DNA of 64,000 bases, taken from contig NZ_JAGENB010000003.1 in the NCBI RefSeq assembly GCF_019991125.1, forward strand, positions 186,001 to 250,000. Direction: 5' to 3'. The notes under the pieces were generated by a model. That model had not been told where the DNA came from. It searched no databases and worked only from the letters and a program-made list of their open reading frames with translations. A program made the position numbers and the translations under genes. Below, piece after piece: positions 25,066 through 33,796 of this stretch; within the stretch, counting starts at the first letter, position 1; each line of letters begins with the position of its first letter. Origin of the DNA: Phyllobacterium calauticae. GTDB lineage: Bacteria > Pseudomonadota > Alphaproteobacteria > Rhizobiales > Rhizobiaceae.

Positions 25066-25743
25066 ATGCAGCCTGCCGCCCGCACCAATCTGGCCGATAC
25101 GGCGATTGACAATATACGCGCCGAAATCGTCAGCAACCGCTGGCCGGTCGGCGACCGCATCCCCAATGAGGCGGCCCTCGCCGACATGCTCGGCGTCAGC
25201 CGAGGGACCGTGCGCGAAGCGGTGCGGGTTCTCGTCGCGCAGGGATTTCTCGAGACCAAACAGGGCTCCGGCACCTATGTCCGCTCGATCATCAACCCGG
25301 ACGAAAGCCTGTTGCGGATCAGGCGCACCGGCCTGCGCGACCAGGTCGAGGCGCGCTGCGCCTTGGAAGTCGAAGCAGCGCGGCTGGCGGCCCTGCGCCA
25401 CACGCCGGAGGTCGTCGCCGACCTGCGCCAGCTGCTGGCCGATCGCGGCGAATACGCTACGGCACGGCACGATTACTATGTCGAGCACGATCTCGCCTTC
25501 CACAAGGCGGTAGTCGCCGCCTCGTGCAACCTCGCCCTCATCGAAGTCTACGAATTCTTCTCGGTTTCCACCCAGGAAATCATCCGGGCCACGGTCACGG
25601 GCGAACTGCCCGAACCGGATATGGCGGCCCATGCGGCCATCATCGACGCGATCGAATCCGGCGATCCGGACAAGGCGGCATCCACCGCCCGCGCCTTCAT
25701 GGCCCCCCTTCTCATCGAACTCGATCGGTTGCTCGCATCATGA
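25066..25743 (+). CDS. FadR-subfamily GntR transcriptional regulator
   Basis: The product has 225 residues. The N-terminal winged helix (about 8-75) has the GntR core ADMLGVSRGTVREAVRVLVAQGFLETKQGSGTYV. The C-terminal helical FCD ligand domain (about 90-220) has the metal-site pattern with YYVEHDLAFHKAVV and AHAAIIDAIESGD. The ligand is unknown. The gene overlaps the MFS gene by 4 nt (ATGA), so it probably controls that transporter in response to its substrate. Confidence 0.92.
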   Translation: MQPAARTNLADTAIDNIRAEIVSNRWPVGDRIPNEAALADMLGVSRGTVREAVRVLVAQGFLETKQGSGTYVRSIINPDESLLRIRRTGLRDQVEARCALEVEAARLAALRHTPEVVADLRQLLADRGEYATARHDYYVEHDLAFHKAVVAASCNLALIEVYEFFSVSTQEIIRATVTGELPEPDMAAHAAIIDAIESGDPDKAASTARAFMAPLLIELDRLLAS

Positions 25744-27041
25744 ACCAGCATCTTCCGCCTGAACACCCCAGCCGCCTGGCAGCGGATCTGAACATTGCCG
25801 CCGAACAGCTTGTCGATGCCGAGGTGGACAGCGTTCCCCAGCCGCGCGTGCCGGATTTCAAAACCCCTGGCGCGCAGATTCTGTTCGGCCTCAGCCTCGT
25901 TCTCATCGCCTACAATCTGCGCCCGGTCTTCTCCAGCGCGTCGGTGCTTTTGCCGGAGATCATCGCCCAGACCGGACTGTCATCCTTCGGGGCGGGCGTG
26001 CTCACCACGCTGCCGGTGCTCTGCCTTGGCCTGTTTGCCCCGCTGGCGCCGCGTCTCGCCCAGCGCATCGGCGCGGAGCGCACGCTCCTCGGCGTTCTCC
26101 TTTTGCTGGCGCTCGGCACCGCCCTGCGCGGGCTCGAATCCCTGCCGCTGCTGTTCATCGGCACGGCGCTGGCGGGCGGCTGCATCGCCATCGGCAATGT
26201 CCTGCTGCCCGGTCTGGTGAAGCGCGATTTCGCCAGCCGCACCGGCATGATGACCGGCCTCTACACCATGGCGCTGTGCGCGGGCGCGGCCAGTGCCGCC
26301 GGCCTGACCCTGCCGGTGCAGAAGATGCTCGGCGGATCATGGTCGCTGGCGCTCAGCGCCTGGGCCTTGCCGGCGCTGGTTGTCACCGCGATCTGGCTGC
26401 CGCAGGCCCTTGCCCGCAAGGTCCGCACCAAACATGCGGGCTTCAAGGTGATCGGCCTCTGGAACGACCGTCTGGCATGGCAGGTCACCCTGTTCATGGG
26501 CCTGCAGTCGGCACTCGCCTACTGCGTCTTCGGCTGGCTGGCGCCCATCCTGCGCGATCGCGGCCTTGACGGGACGACCGCCGGTGTCGTGGTTTCCGTG
26601 TCGGTCATGGCGCAGGTCTTCACCTGCCTGCTCGTGCCGTCGATTGCCGTGCGTTGCCGCAATCAGAGCCTGATCAATGTGGCGCTGGTCACGATTGCCG
26701 TTGCCGGCCTGCTCGGCCTGCTGTTTGCGCCGCTCTCCACGATCTGGCTGTGGGCTGTCGTCCAGGGCATCGGCCAGGGCGGGCTCATCGCCATCGCCAT
26801 GACCATGATCGTGCTGCGCTCGCCCGACTCGCATGTCGCCTCGCACCTCTCCGGCATGGCCCAATGCGTCGGCTACATGCTCGCCGCCATCGGTCCGCTG
26901 CTTGTCGGACTGATCCACAGCGTCACGGAAAGCTATGCGGCAACGGCCATCCTGTTTGTGCTGCTCGGCATTGGCGTTGCCATTTTCGGCTGGGGCGCTG
27001 GCCGTGCCCTGCAGGTGCAGGCCCGCACCGTTACCCTGTGA
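25740..27041 (+). CDS. MFS transporter, CynX/NimT family
   Basis: This 433-residue protein has about 12 membrane helices preceded by an unusual 45-residue soluble N terminus. The typical ...SLVLIAYNLRPVFSSASVLLPEI opens the first helices. The family exports cyanate, nitroimidazoles and other small compounds. The ATG at 25740 lies inside the GntR stop overlap; the longer frame upstream runs through the GntR gene and was discarded. Confidence 0.85.
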   Translation: MNQHLPPEHPSRLAADLNIAAEQLVDAEVDSVPQPRVPDFKTPGAQILFGLSLVLIAYNLRPVFSSASVLLPEIIAQTGLSSFGAGVLTTLPVLCLGLFAPLAPRLAQRIGAERTLLGVLLLLALGTALRGLESLPLLFIGTALAGGCIAIGNVLLPGLVKRDFASRTGMMTGLYTMALCAGAASAAGLTLPVQKMLGGSWSLALSAWALPALVVTAIWLPQALARKVRTKHAGFKVIGLWNDRLAWQVTLFMGLQSALAYCVFGWLAPILRDRGLDGTTAGVVVSVSVMAQVFTCLLVPSIAVRCRNQSLINVALVTIAVAGLLGLLFAPLSTIWLWAVVQGIGQGGLIAIAMTMIVLRSPDSHVASHLSGMAQCVGYMLAAIGPLLVGLIHSVTESYAATAILFVLLGIGVAIFGWGAGRALQVQARTVTL

Positions 27042-27086
27042 ACGACAGCTAACGGCAGCATTCATCACCGGTTCAGCCGGCGGGCT

Positions 27087-27120
27087 CTATATCTGTGCTC
27101 AACGAATTAACGTTGAGGAC
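27087..27120 (+). promoter_or_regulatory. -10 box and ribosome-site hairpin before the 27124 gene
   Basis: CTATAT at 27087-27092 can serve as a -10 box. Transcripts would then start with the hairpin CTCAACG (27098-27104) and CGTTGAG (27111-27117), a perfect 7-bp stem. Its 3' arm overlaps the ribosome binding site TGAGGA, so translation may be masked. Confidence 0.45.
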
Positions 27121-27123
27121 CGC

Positions 27124-27510
27124 ATGATGAAAAAGATACTCGCTGCTCTTCTGGTTGCTGCCGTTTCGATCAGCGCAATCAGCCTCCAATCAGCTCCGGC
27201 GCAGGCTGGCGGCTACTATTCCGACGGTTATGATGGCGGCTGGTCCGGCGAGCGCTCCTATCGCGACAGCTATTACCGCGATCGCGGCGATGACTACTAT
27301 CGCGAACGGGACTACAACCGCAACCGGGACTACCGGTCCGAGCGTTCCGACCGTCACAAGAACCGCGACACGGCCATCATTGCCGGTGTTGCCGGACTGG
27401 CGCTCGGTGCCGTGATCATCGGATCGCTTGCCAAGCAGAATCAGAACCGCGCGCCGGTCTATGACCGCCCGGCAAGCCGCGACCGCCTGATCTACGATCC
27501 GAACTACTAA
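27124..27510 (+). CDS. Exported Arg/Tyr/Asp-rich protein
   Basis: This 128-residue protein has a signal peptide (to about residue 28, APAQA|GGYY). A repetitive charged stretch of YRD, RDYNR and RERDY units follows (about 35-80), then a hydrophobic glycine-containing helix at about 84-103, starting TAIIAGVAGLALGAVII. The family is not recognised; similar glycine-zipper envelope proteins occur in relatives. Two ATG codons stand in a row at 27124 and 27127. A strong terminator follows. Confidence 0.65.
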   Translation: MMKKILAALLVAAVSISAISLQSAPAQAGGYYSDGYDGGWSGERSYRDSYYRDRGDDYYRERDYNRNRDYRSERSDRHKNRDTAIIAGVAGLALGAVIIGSLAKQNQNRAPVYDRPASRDRLIYDPNY

Positions 27511-27528
27511 ATCTGTCATCATAAAAAC

Positions 27529-27567
27529 AAGGCGCGGCCCGCTTTTTCAGCGGGCCGCGCCTTTTGT
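27529..27567. terminator. Bidirectional terminator
   Basis: A perfect 15-bp stem, AAGGCGCGGCCCGCT with its complement, surrounds a 5-nt loop. It lies between convergent genes and has T-rich flanks on both strands. Confidence 0.88.
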
Positions 27568-27584
27568 ATTCAGCGACCGGAAAA

Positions 27585-28934
27585 CTAGGCCTCGATATCG
27601 ACGTCCTTGGTTTCCTTGCCGATGATCAGCGCGATCAATGTCAGCACGGCCATGGCCGAGAGGTAGACGCCAACCCAGAACGGGCTGCCGCCACCGAGCT
27701 TCCACAATGCAATCGCTATGAAGGGGGCAACCGCGGCGCCGAGGATCGACGAGACATTGTAGGAAATGCCCGATCCGGTATAGCGCATGCTCACCGGGAA
27801 CAGTTCCGGCAGCAGGGCGCCCATCGGACCAAACGTCATTCCCATCAGGGCGAAGCCGAGGATCAGCCAGGCCATGACGCCAACATTGCCCAGAGACAGC
27901 ATCGGCACCCACAAGAGGCCGAACACGATAATGGCGAGCGTCACCCAGATCAGTGTCTTGCGGCGGCCCCAGCGGTCCGCCCATGGTCCGGACACCAGGG
28001 TGAAGATGCCGAAGAACACCACGCCGACAATCATCATCAGGACGAAGGTCGTGTAGTCATAGCCGAGACCGGCAATCGGTCCGGCCGTGGCGGCGCGGCC
28101 ATAGCTGAGCGAGAATGTGGTCATCAGGTAGAACAGCACATAGGTGGCAAGCATGTAGAACGTGCCGAGCACGAGCTGCTTCCAGTGCGACTGGAACACG
28201 GACACCAGCGGCACCTTCTTGATCTCGCCTTTGCTGACGGTTTTCTCGAAGGCGGTGCTTTCGACCAGGTTGAGCCGGACCCACAGGCCGACGATCACCA
28301 TGACGGCGGAAAACAGGAACGGAATACGCCAGCCCCAGTCGAGGAATGCGAGGGAGGGCCGCGACGGATCATCCGACGGCAGGATGGCCGCGATGATCAG
28401 GAACAGGCCATTGGCGATGATGAAGCCGATGGGGGCGCCCAGTTGCGGAAACGTGCCGAAGATCGCGCGCTTTCCCTCGGGTGCGTTCTCGGTGGCGACC
28501 AGCGCCGCACCGCTCCATTCACCGCCAAGCGCGAACCCCTGTGCCAGCCGCAGCACGACCAGCATGGCCGGGGCAAACCAGCCCACGGTTGCAAAGGTCG
28601 GCATGACGCCGATGAGGAAGGTGGCGATACCCATGGTCAGAAGCGCGCCGACCAGCGTGATCTTGCGGCCGCGCTTGTCGCCGAGATGGCCGAAGAAGAT
28701 CGCGCCGAGCGGGCGTGCCACCATGGCGGCGCCGAAAATGGCGAAGGATGACAACAGGGCCGTCGTTTCGTTGCCGGGCGGAAAGAACAGATGCGGGAAG
28801 ACCAGCACGGCGGCGGTCGCATAGACGTAGAAATCGTAGAATTCGATGGTGGTGCCAATCAGACTGGCCAGGATGACGCGGGACCGCGAATTGGCGGGCG
28901 CCTTGATGGACAGCTGCGCAGTGGATACGGACAT
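27585..28934 (-). CDS. MFS metabolite:H+ symporter (MHS family)
   Basis: This 449-residue protein has 12 helices. The motif GTTIEFYDFYVYATAAVL in helix 1 and the loop GDKRGRKITL mark the MHS group (citrate, alpha-ketoglutarate, proline/betaine and shikimate symporters). The substrate is unclear. The start at 28934 follows AGGGAG; the 19 extra codons upstream look non-coding. Confidence 0.88.
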   Translation of the reverse strand: MSVSTAQLSIKAPANSRSRVILASLIGTTIEFYDFYVYATAAVLVFPHLFFPPGNETTALLSSFAIFGAAMVARPLGAIFFGHLGDKRGRKITLVGALLTMGIATFLIGVMPTFATVGWFAPAMLVVLRLAQGFALGGEWSGAALVATENAPEGKRAIFGTFPQLGAPIGFIIANGLFLIIAAILPSDDPSRPSLAFLDWGWRIPFLFSAVMVIVGLWVRLNLVESTAFEKTVSKGEIKKVPLVSVFQSHWKQLVLGTFYMLATYVLFYLMTTFSLSYGRAATAGPIAGLGYDYTTFVLMMIVGVVFFGIFTLVSGPWADRWGRRKTLIWVTLAIIVFGLLWVPMLSLGNVGVMAWLILGFALMGMTFGPMGALLPELFPVSMRYTGSGISYNVSSILGAAVAPFIAIALWKLGGGSPFWVGVYLSAMAVLTLIALIIGKETKDVDIEA

Positions 28935-29101
28935 TGATTTTACTCCCTGACGGCTGAGGCGGCTGCCCCAACGCGAATGCCGGCAGATCACATCAGTCGG
29001 AAGAGAAATGGACCATGAAAAGATAGGCGGGCAGCGAGACGATTATACCCGTCGCCGGGCCAGTTCAAGGCCTATCAATAGCGGGAACAACGGCCCCAAA
29101 C

Positions 29102-29128
29102 AAAAACGCAGCCTTGCGGCTGCGTTTT
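29102..29128 (-). terminator. Terminator of gapR
   Basis: A perfect 11-bp stem, AAAACGCAGCC against GGCTGCGTTTT with a TTGC loop, is followed by T-rich sequence in the minus direction. It lies 12 nt after the gapR stop. Confidence 0.8.
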
Positions 29129-29139
29129 GCAAAACTGGC

Positions 29140-29409
29140 TCAGACCATGCCGAGGGCGTTCATGTACAGCTCGAGGATCGCTTCCTCTTCCTTGCGCTCA
29201 TTGGCGTCCTTCTTGCGCAGGCGGACGATCGTGCGGATGATCTTGGTGTCGTAGCCGCGGCCCTTGGCTTCCGCCATCACTTCCTTGATGTCGTCCTGAA
29301 GCGTGGTCTTTTCTTCCTCAAGGCGCTCGATGCGCTCGATGAACTGCCGCAATTCCGCAGCCGCAACACCTTCGACACCGCCCTGTGGCGCTACATCATC
29401 CATGCTCAT
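29140..29409 (-). CDS. gapR: GapR family DNA-binding protein (DUF2312)
   Basis: This 89-residue protein has the DUF2312 coiled coil [16 protein letters not shown] and the basic tail [21 protein letters not shown]. Caulobacter GapR binds overtwisted, AT-rich DNA as a ring-like tetramer and aids topoisomerases during replication. The start at 29409 (GGAG 7 nt upstream) is preferred; an ATG two codons later is possible. Confidence 0.85.
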   Translation of the reverse strand: MSMDDVAPQGGVEGVAAAELRQFIERIERLEEEKTTLQDDIKEVMAEAKGRGYDTKIIRTIVRLRKKDANERKEEEAILELYMNALGMV

Positions 29410-29544
29410 ATCTTGCTCCGTAAAAATTGATTGTGCGACTCGCGAACGCCGCCTCTGCGGTTCCGATGCCCGACCACAGCGCAATGAGTCAAGACAATAG
29501 AGTCGGGATCAGGGCGGTTTCGACCGCCGCTGCGGCGTGGTTCG

Positions 29545-29850
<306 letters not shown>

Positions 29851-29852
29851 GG

Positions 29853-30647
29853 TCAAACCTCTTCCAGTGGGCCGGTGCGCGAGCCGTATTGCCGGGCAAC
29901 ATGTATATCGGGATCGGCGTTGATCGCGTCAAGGATCGGGGCAAGCCGGTCTGCCCATTCATCGACACCCTTCTCGTCGGCGATCAGATCCTGCCGCACC
30001 TCGATCAGCGCATGGGCGAGCCCCGGCACGATGCAATGCTTGAACATCGTGTCATTGCGCAGTGCACCGTCATAGGGCTCGTTGTCACCGACCACCAGCT
30101 GCGGATCGGCTTCCAGGGCTTTTATGAGCGGCACGACCGCGCGCGGATCGCTGTCCCAGAGAATGCCCGCATGCCATGGCCGCGGCGTCGTTTTCCAGAA
30201 GGCGGTGAAAGAATGGATGGAAATGACCAGCGGCGCCTTGCCGCTCGCCCCGGCAACCGCCTGGATCATGTCCGAAACAGCCGTGTGATAGGGGCGATAG
30301 AAATCATTCACGCGTCTTTGATGCTCCGCGTCCGGCATCGGGTTGTTTCCCGGAATGATCGCCCCGTCGGACAGGCGCATGATCAGGGTGGGATCGTCTT
30401 CGCCGCGGTTCGGATCGATCAGCAGGCGGGAAAACCCGCCCAGCACAGCCGGAGCACCGAGCATTGCCGCCAGTTTGCGCGTCAACGGCTCGACGCCGAT
30501 ATCATAGGCGATATGCCGTTCGAACTGCTGCGGCGGCAGCCCGAGGGAGCCGTATTCCTCCGGCAGATTCCGGTGGGCATGATCGGCCAGAAGCACCAGT
30601 CCTCTGTCATTGCTGCCATGGACGAGATGAAAGGGGGAAAACGGCAT
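29853..30647 (-). CDS. N-formylglutamate amidohydrolase family enzyme
   Basis: This 264-residue enzyme has the family motifs LVLLADHAHRNLPEEYG, FSRLLIDPNRGEDDP and ISIHSFTAFW. The family hydrolyses N-formylglutamate to glutamate and formate, the last step of one histidine degradation route. No hut genes are nearby, so the true substrate may differ. Family similarity starts near the Met at 30647; an in-frame ATG at 30695 would add 16 residues. Confidence 0.85.
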   Translation of the reverse strand: MPFSPFHLVHGSNDRGLVLLADHAHRNLPEEYGSLGLPPQQFERHIAYDIGVEPLTRKLAAMLGAPAVLGGFSRLLIDPNRGEDDPTLIMRLSDGAIIPGNNPMPDAEHQRRVNDFYRPYHTAVSDMIQAVAGASGKAPLVISIHSFTAFWKTTPRPWHAGILWDSDPRAVVPLIKALEADPQLVVGDNEPYDGALRNDTMFKHCIVPGLAHALIEVRQDLIADEKGVDEWADRLAPILDAINADPDIHVARQYGSRTGPLEEV

Positions 30648-30775
30648 TGGAACGTTCTCTTGCGCGATTATTCGGGAGAATTTTTTGTGTTTCATGCCCT
30701 GATCGGGAATGCAACCATCAATCTTTTGTCACAGGTCAGCAGGAACGGCATGTTCCGCCCATTAGCGCGTTGACA

Positions 30776-31327
30776 ATGCATGTGAAACTGCGGAAAAGGA
30801 GTCTAAGACGGACGGAGGCAATATTGCGCAGGGGCATCATTTTCCGCGCTGACCAGCATCAGCGGACGCGATGGAGCAGCTTTCTAGCGGCTTTTTTATT
30901 CATTTTCGCAGCAGGCAGTGTCTTTGCGCCGGATGAGGCCCATGCGGATTTCCGCGTGTGCAACACCACGCAAAATCTGGTGGGCGTCGCGCTTGGCTAC
31001 CGGGCGAAGACCGGCTGGATCACCGAGGGCTGGTGGCATGTCAACGCATCCTCCTGCACCACGCTGGTCGTCGGTCCGCTGACGTCGCGCTATTACTACC
31101 TCTATGCCGAGGACGCCCAGAGCGGCGGCCGCTGGGATGGCAAGGTCAACATGTGCGTGGCGGAAAACCAATTCAAGATTACCGGTATCAATGACTGTTT
31201 TGCACGCGGGTTTCAGCGGGCGGGATTTCAGGAGTATGATACCGGCGAACAATCAAGCTGGATGGTCCAGCTTACGGAAGAAAATCCTCCCTCAGCTCCA
31301 ATTGTAACGGATACCCCTCCTCGATGA
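30776..31327 (+). CDS. DUF1036 family exported protein
   Basis: This 183-residue protein has a basic N terminus, a signal-like hydrophobic stretch at about 35-50 (AAFLFIFAAGSVFA) and a mature DUF1036 domain starting DFRVCNTTQNLVGVALGY. Its cysteines are likely disulfide-bonded (SSCTTLVVGPL, VNMCVAEN). The function is unknown. Its stop overlaps the pyk start by 4 nt, a pairing common in Rhizobiales. The N-terminal start is not certain because the leader is unusually long. Confidence 0.8.
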   Translation: MHVKLRKRSLRRTEAILRRGIIFRADQHQRTRWSSFLAAFLFIFAAGSVFAPDEAHADFRVCNTTQNLVGVALGYRAKTGWITEGWWHVNASSCTTLVVGPLTSRYYYLYAEDAQSGGRWDGKVNMCVAENQFKITGINDCFARGFQRAGFQEYDTGEQSSWMVQLTEENPPSAPIVTDTPPR

Positions 31328-32760
31328 GACGCCGCCGTAAGGTCAAAATCCTCGCCACACTGGGTCCCGCTTCATCCGACGAAGCGATGATTCGCAAATT
31401 GTTCGAAGCCGGTGCCGACGTGTTCCGCATCAACATGAGCCATGCCAGCCATGATCTCATGCGCGAACTCGTGCGCCGCCTGCGCAATGTCGAAAAGGAA
31501 GTGGGCCGCCCGATCGGCATTCTCGCCGATCTGCAGGGACCAAAGCTGCGCGTCGGCAAGTTCGCCGAGGGCAAGGTCGACCTCGTTCCCGGCCAGATCT
31601 TCACCCTCGACAACAATGAAGCGCTGGGCGACAACACCCGCGTGTTCCTGCCGCATCCGGAAATTCTCGAAGCCGTCGAAGCGGGCCACCGCCTGCTGAT
31701 CGATGACGGCAAGCTGGCGCTGGTCGCCGAATCGTCCGATGGCAAGTCGATCACCTGCCGCGTCGTGTCCGGCACCAAGATTTCCGACAAGAAGGGCGTC
31801 AGCCTGCCCGATACCACGCTGGGCGTCGGCGCCCTGACGGAAAAGGATCGCCGCGATCTCGATGCCGTGCTGCAGGAAGAGGTCGACTGGGTGGCCCTGT
31901 CGTTTATCCAGCGGCCGGAGGATCTTGCCGAAGTGCGCAAGATCTCGCGCGGCCGCGTTGCGCTGCTCTCGAAGATCGAGAAGCCGCAGGCCGTCACCCG
32001 CCTTGCTGAGATCATCGAGCTCTCCGATGCGCTGATGGTTGCCCGTGGCGATCTTGGCGTTGAAATGCCGCTGGAATCCGTTCCCGGCATCCAGAAACAG
32101 ATCATCCGCGCCTGCCGCCGCGCCGGCAAGCCGGTTGTCGTCGCCACGCAGATGCTGGAATCGATGATCACCGCGCCGGTCCCGACCCGCGCCGAAGTGT
32201 CCGACGTGGCAACCGCCGTGTTCGAAGGCGCCGATGCCGTGATGCTGTCTGCCGAATCGGCCGCCGGTGACTACCCGGTCGAAGCGGTTTCCACCATGGC
32301 GCGCATCGCCGAAGAGGTCGAGCGCGACCCGAACTATCCCGGCATCATCCATGCGCAGCGCCCCGAGCCGAATGCCACCGGCGCGGACGCCATTTCGCTT
32401 GCCGCCCGGCAGATCGCCGAAACGCTCAACCTGTCCGCCATCGTCACCTATACGGCATCGGGCACCACCGGCCTGCGCGCAGCGCGTGAACGGCCATTGC
32501 TGCCGATCATCGCCCTGTCGCCGGTTGTCGAGACGGCGCGCAAGCTCTCGCTCGTCTGGGGCCTGCACTGCGTTGTCACGGAAGATGCGACTGACCTAGA
32601 CGACATGGTCGACCGTGCCTGCCACATCGCCTATCAGGAAGAGTTCGGCAATCCGGGTGACCGCATCATCATCTCGGCCGGTGTGCCGCTGCGCACGCCC
32701 GGCTCGACCAACATGCTGCGCATTGCCTATATCGGCTCGGATGGGCTGACAGGAATCTGA
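31324..32760 (+). CDS. pyk: Pyruvate kinase
   Basis: This 478-residue enzyme converts phosphoenolpyruvate and ADP to pyruvate and ATP. It has the start RRRKVKILATLGPASSDE, the catalytic ALSFIQRPEDLAEVRK, ...KIEKPQAVTRL and the family stretch MVARGDLGVEMPLE. The Lys in KIEKP is the catalytic residue. It is translationally coupled to the DUF1036 gene. Confidence 0.96.
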   Translation: MRRRRKVKILATLGPASSDEAMIRKLFEAGADVFRINMSHASHDLMRELVRRLRNVEKEVGRPIGILADLQGPKLRVGKFAEGKVDLVPGQIFTLDNNEALGDNTRVFLPHPEILEAVEAGHRLLIDDGKLALVAESSDGKSITCRVVSGTKISDKKGVSLPDTTLGVGALTEKDRRDLDAVLQEEVDWVALSFIQRPEDLAEVRKISRGRVALLSKIEKPQAVTRLAEIIELSDALMVARGDLGVEMPLESVPGIQKQIIRACRRAGKPVVVATQMLESMITAPVPTRAEVSDVATAVFEGADAVMLSAESAAGDYPVEAVSTMARIAEEVERDPNYPGIIHAQRPEPNATGADAISLAARQIAETLNLSAIVTYTASGTTGLRAARERPLLPIIALSPVVETARKLSLVWGLHCVVTEDATDLDDMVDRACHIAYQEEFGNPGDRIIISAGVPLRTPGSTNMLRIAYIGSDGLTGI

Positions 32761-32815
32761 AAAAGATCATTCGGGTTGGCGGCGACAGGCCGCCGGCCCG
32801 GAACCCCCGAAAAAG

Positions 32816-33442
32816 TCAGGTACGCTGACCCGTGAGGTCCTCGGCCAATTGGCCCGCCTGCTTCTGCGCCTCGCGCATCATCGGATAGACCGCAAGAACC
32901 TGCTCGAAGGCATGCAGGGCGCCTTCCTTGTTGCCGGTATCCTTCAGGATCGCCGCCAGCCCCGCCAGCGCCCCGAAATGACGCGGCTCCAGCGACAGCG
33001 TCTTCTGGATGTCGGCCATCGACCGCCCGTAATCATTCATCAGGAAATTGACCGTGGCACGCCGGTTCCAGCCCTCGGCAAAATCCGGTTTCATCACGGT
33101 GACCTGATCGAGAAAATCCAGCGCGACGGCATATTTCTTTTCCGTCATGGCGAGGGCCGCCCACTGCATCATGAGATCGACGGTCGCACTGCCGGAATTC
33201 TGCCACTGTGCCTGGATCTGTTCGGCGATGCGGGTGGCTTTGGCTTCATTGCGCTCGCGCTTCAGGGCAAAGAACAGCTCATCGAGGCGGGCGGCGCGCT
33301 TTTCGGCCAGGGTCTTGCCCGGCAGCGCGGTGGCCTGCGGTGCGGCTGCGGGAACGTCAGTCCCGGACGTTTCCTGCGCCAGTGCCAGCGCCGGCGACAT
33401 CATCAGGACAGATCCGATAAAAAACGCAAAAACGTTCCGCAT
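32816..33442 (-). CDS. Exported TPR-repeat protein
   Basis: This 208-residue protein has a signal peptide (to about residue 22, ALALA|QETS) and two to three TPR-like helical repeats (about 95-200). These include YAVALDFLDQVTVMKPDFAEGWNRRA and YGRSMADIQKTLSLEPRHFGALAGLA. It probably mediates protein contacts in the periplasm; the partner is unknown. It converges on pyk. Confidence 0.82.
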   Translation of the reverse strand: MRNVFAFFIGSVLMMSPALALAQETSGTDVPAAAPQATALPGKTLAEKRAARLDELFFALKRERNEAKATRIAEQIQAQWQNSGSATVDLMMQWAALAMTEKKYAVALDFLDQVTVMKPDFAEGWNRRATVNFLMNDYGRSMADIQKTLSLEPRHFGALAGLAAILKDTGNKEGALHAFEQVLAVYPMMREAQKQAGQLAEDLTGQRT

Positions 33443-33502
33443 GATACGGATCGTAGTCCGTATCAGCGAAACGTCAAATGCAAATAACCGTGAAACGGTA
33501 AA

Positions 33503-33628
33503 TCAGCCCTGGCGCGCTTTGAAACGCGGCGCAGTCTTGTTGATGATGTAGATGCGGCCCTTGCGGCGCACCAGCTGATTGTCACGATGACGGCCTTTGA
33601 GAGCCTTGAGCGAATTCTTGATCTTCAT
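33503..33628 (-). CDS. rpmJ: 50S ribosomal protein L36 (cysteine-free form)
   Basis: This 41-residue protein, starting [16 protein letters not shown], is the YkgO-type L36 with no cysteine, so it does not bind zinc. The upstream in-frame codons are leader sequence. The leader holds a hairpin GCGCGC/GCGCGC (33675-33693) followed by TTTATTATT on the minus strand and a second small stem (GCCCG/CGGGC), which could attenuate or stabilise the message. Confidence 0.95.
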   Translation of the reverse strand: MKIKNSLKALKGRHRDNQLVRRKGRIYIINKTAPRFKARQG

Positions 33629-33711
33629 TTCAGCACCGGTATCTTTACGCCCGAAACCGGGCACCAATAATAAAGCGCGCCTCTGAAGCGCGCCGGAAAC
33701 ACGTTGCGGGG

Positions 33712-33740
33712 AAATAGCCAAGGATTGCCCCGATTGTCAA
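33712..33740 (-). promoter_or_regulatory. Predicted promoter of rpmJ
   Basis: TTGACA (33735-33740) and CTATTT (33712-33717) are separated by 17 nt. It would start a transcript with about an 80-nt leader. Confidence 0.6.
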
Positions 33741-33796
33741 CTCCCGACTCATGATTCATATGGCGATTCATGCATCGGGAGTGAATTTATTTGCCC

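Noticed and set aside
32770-32811. Possible pyk terminator (TTCGGG/CCCGAA with an inner GGCGGC stem)
   Set aside because: No T-run follows on either strand in the right place, so it was not listed as a terminator.
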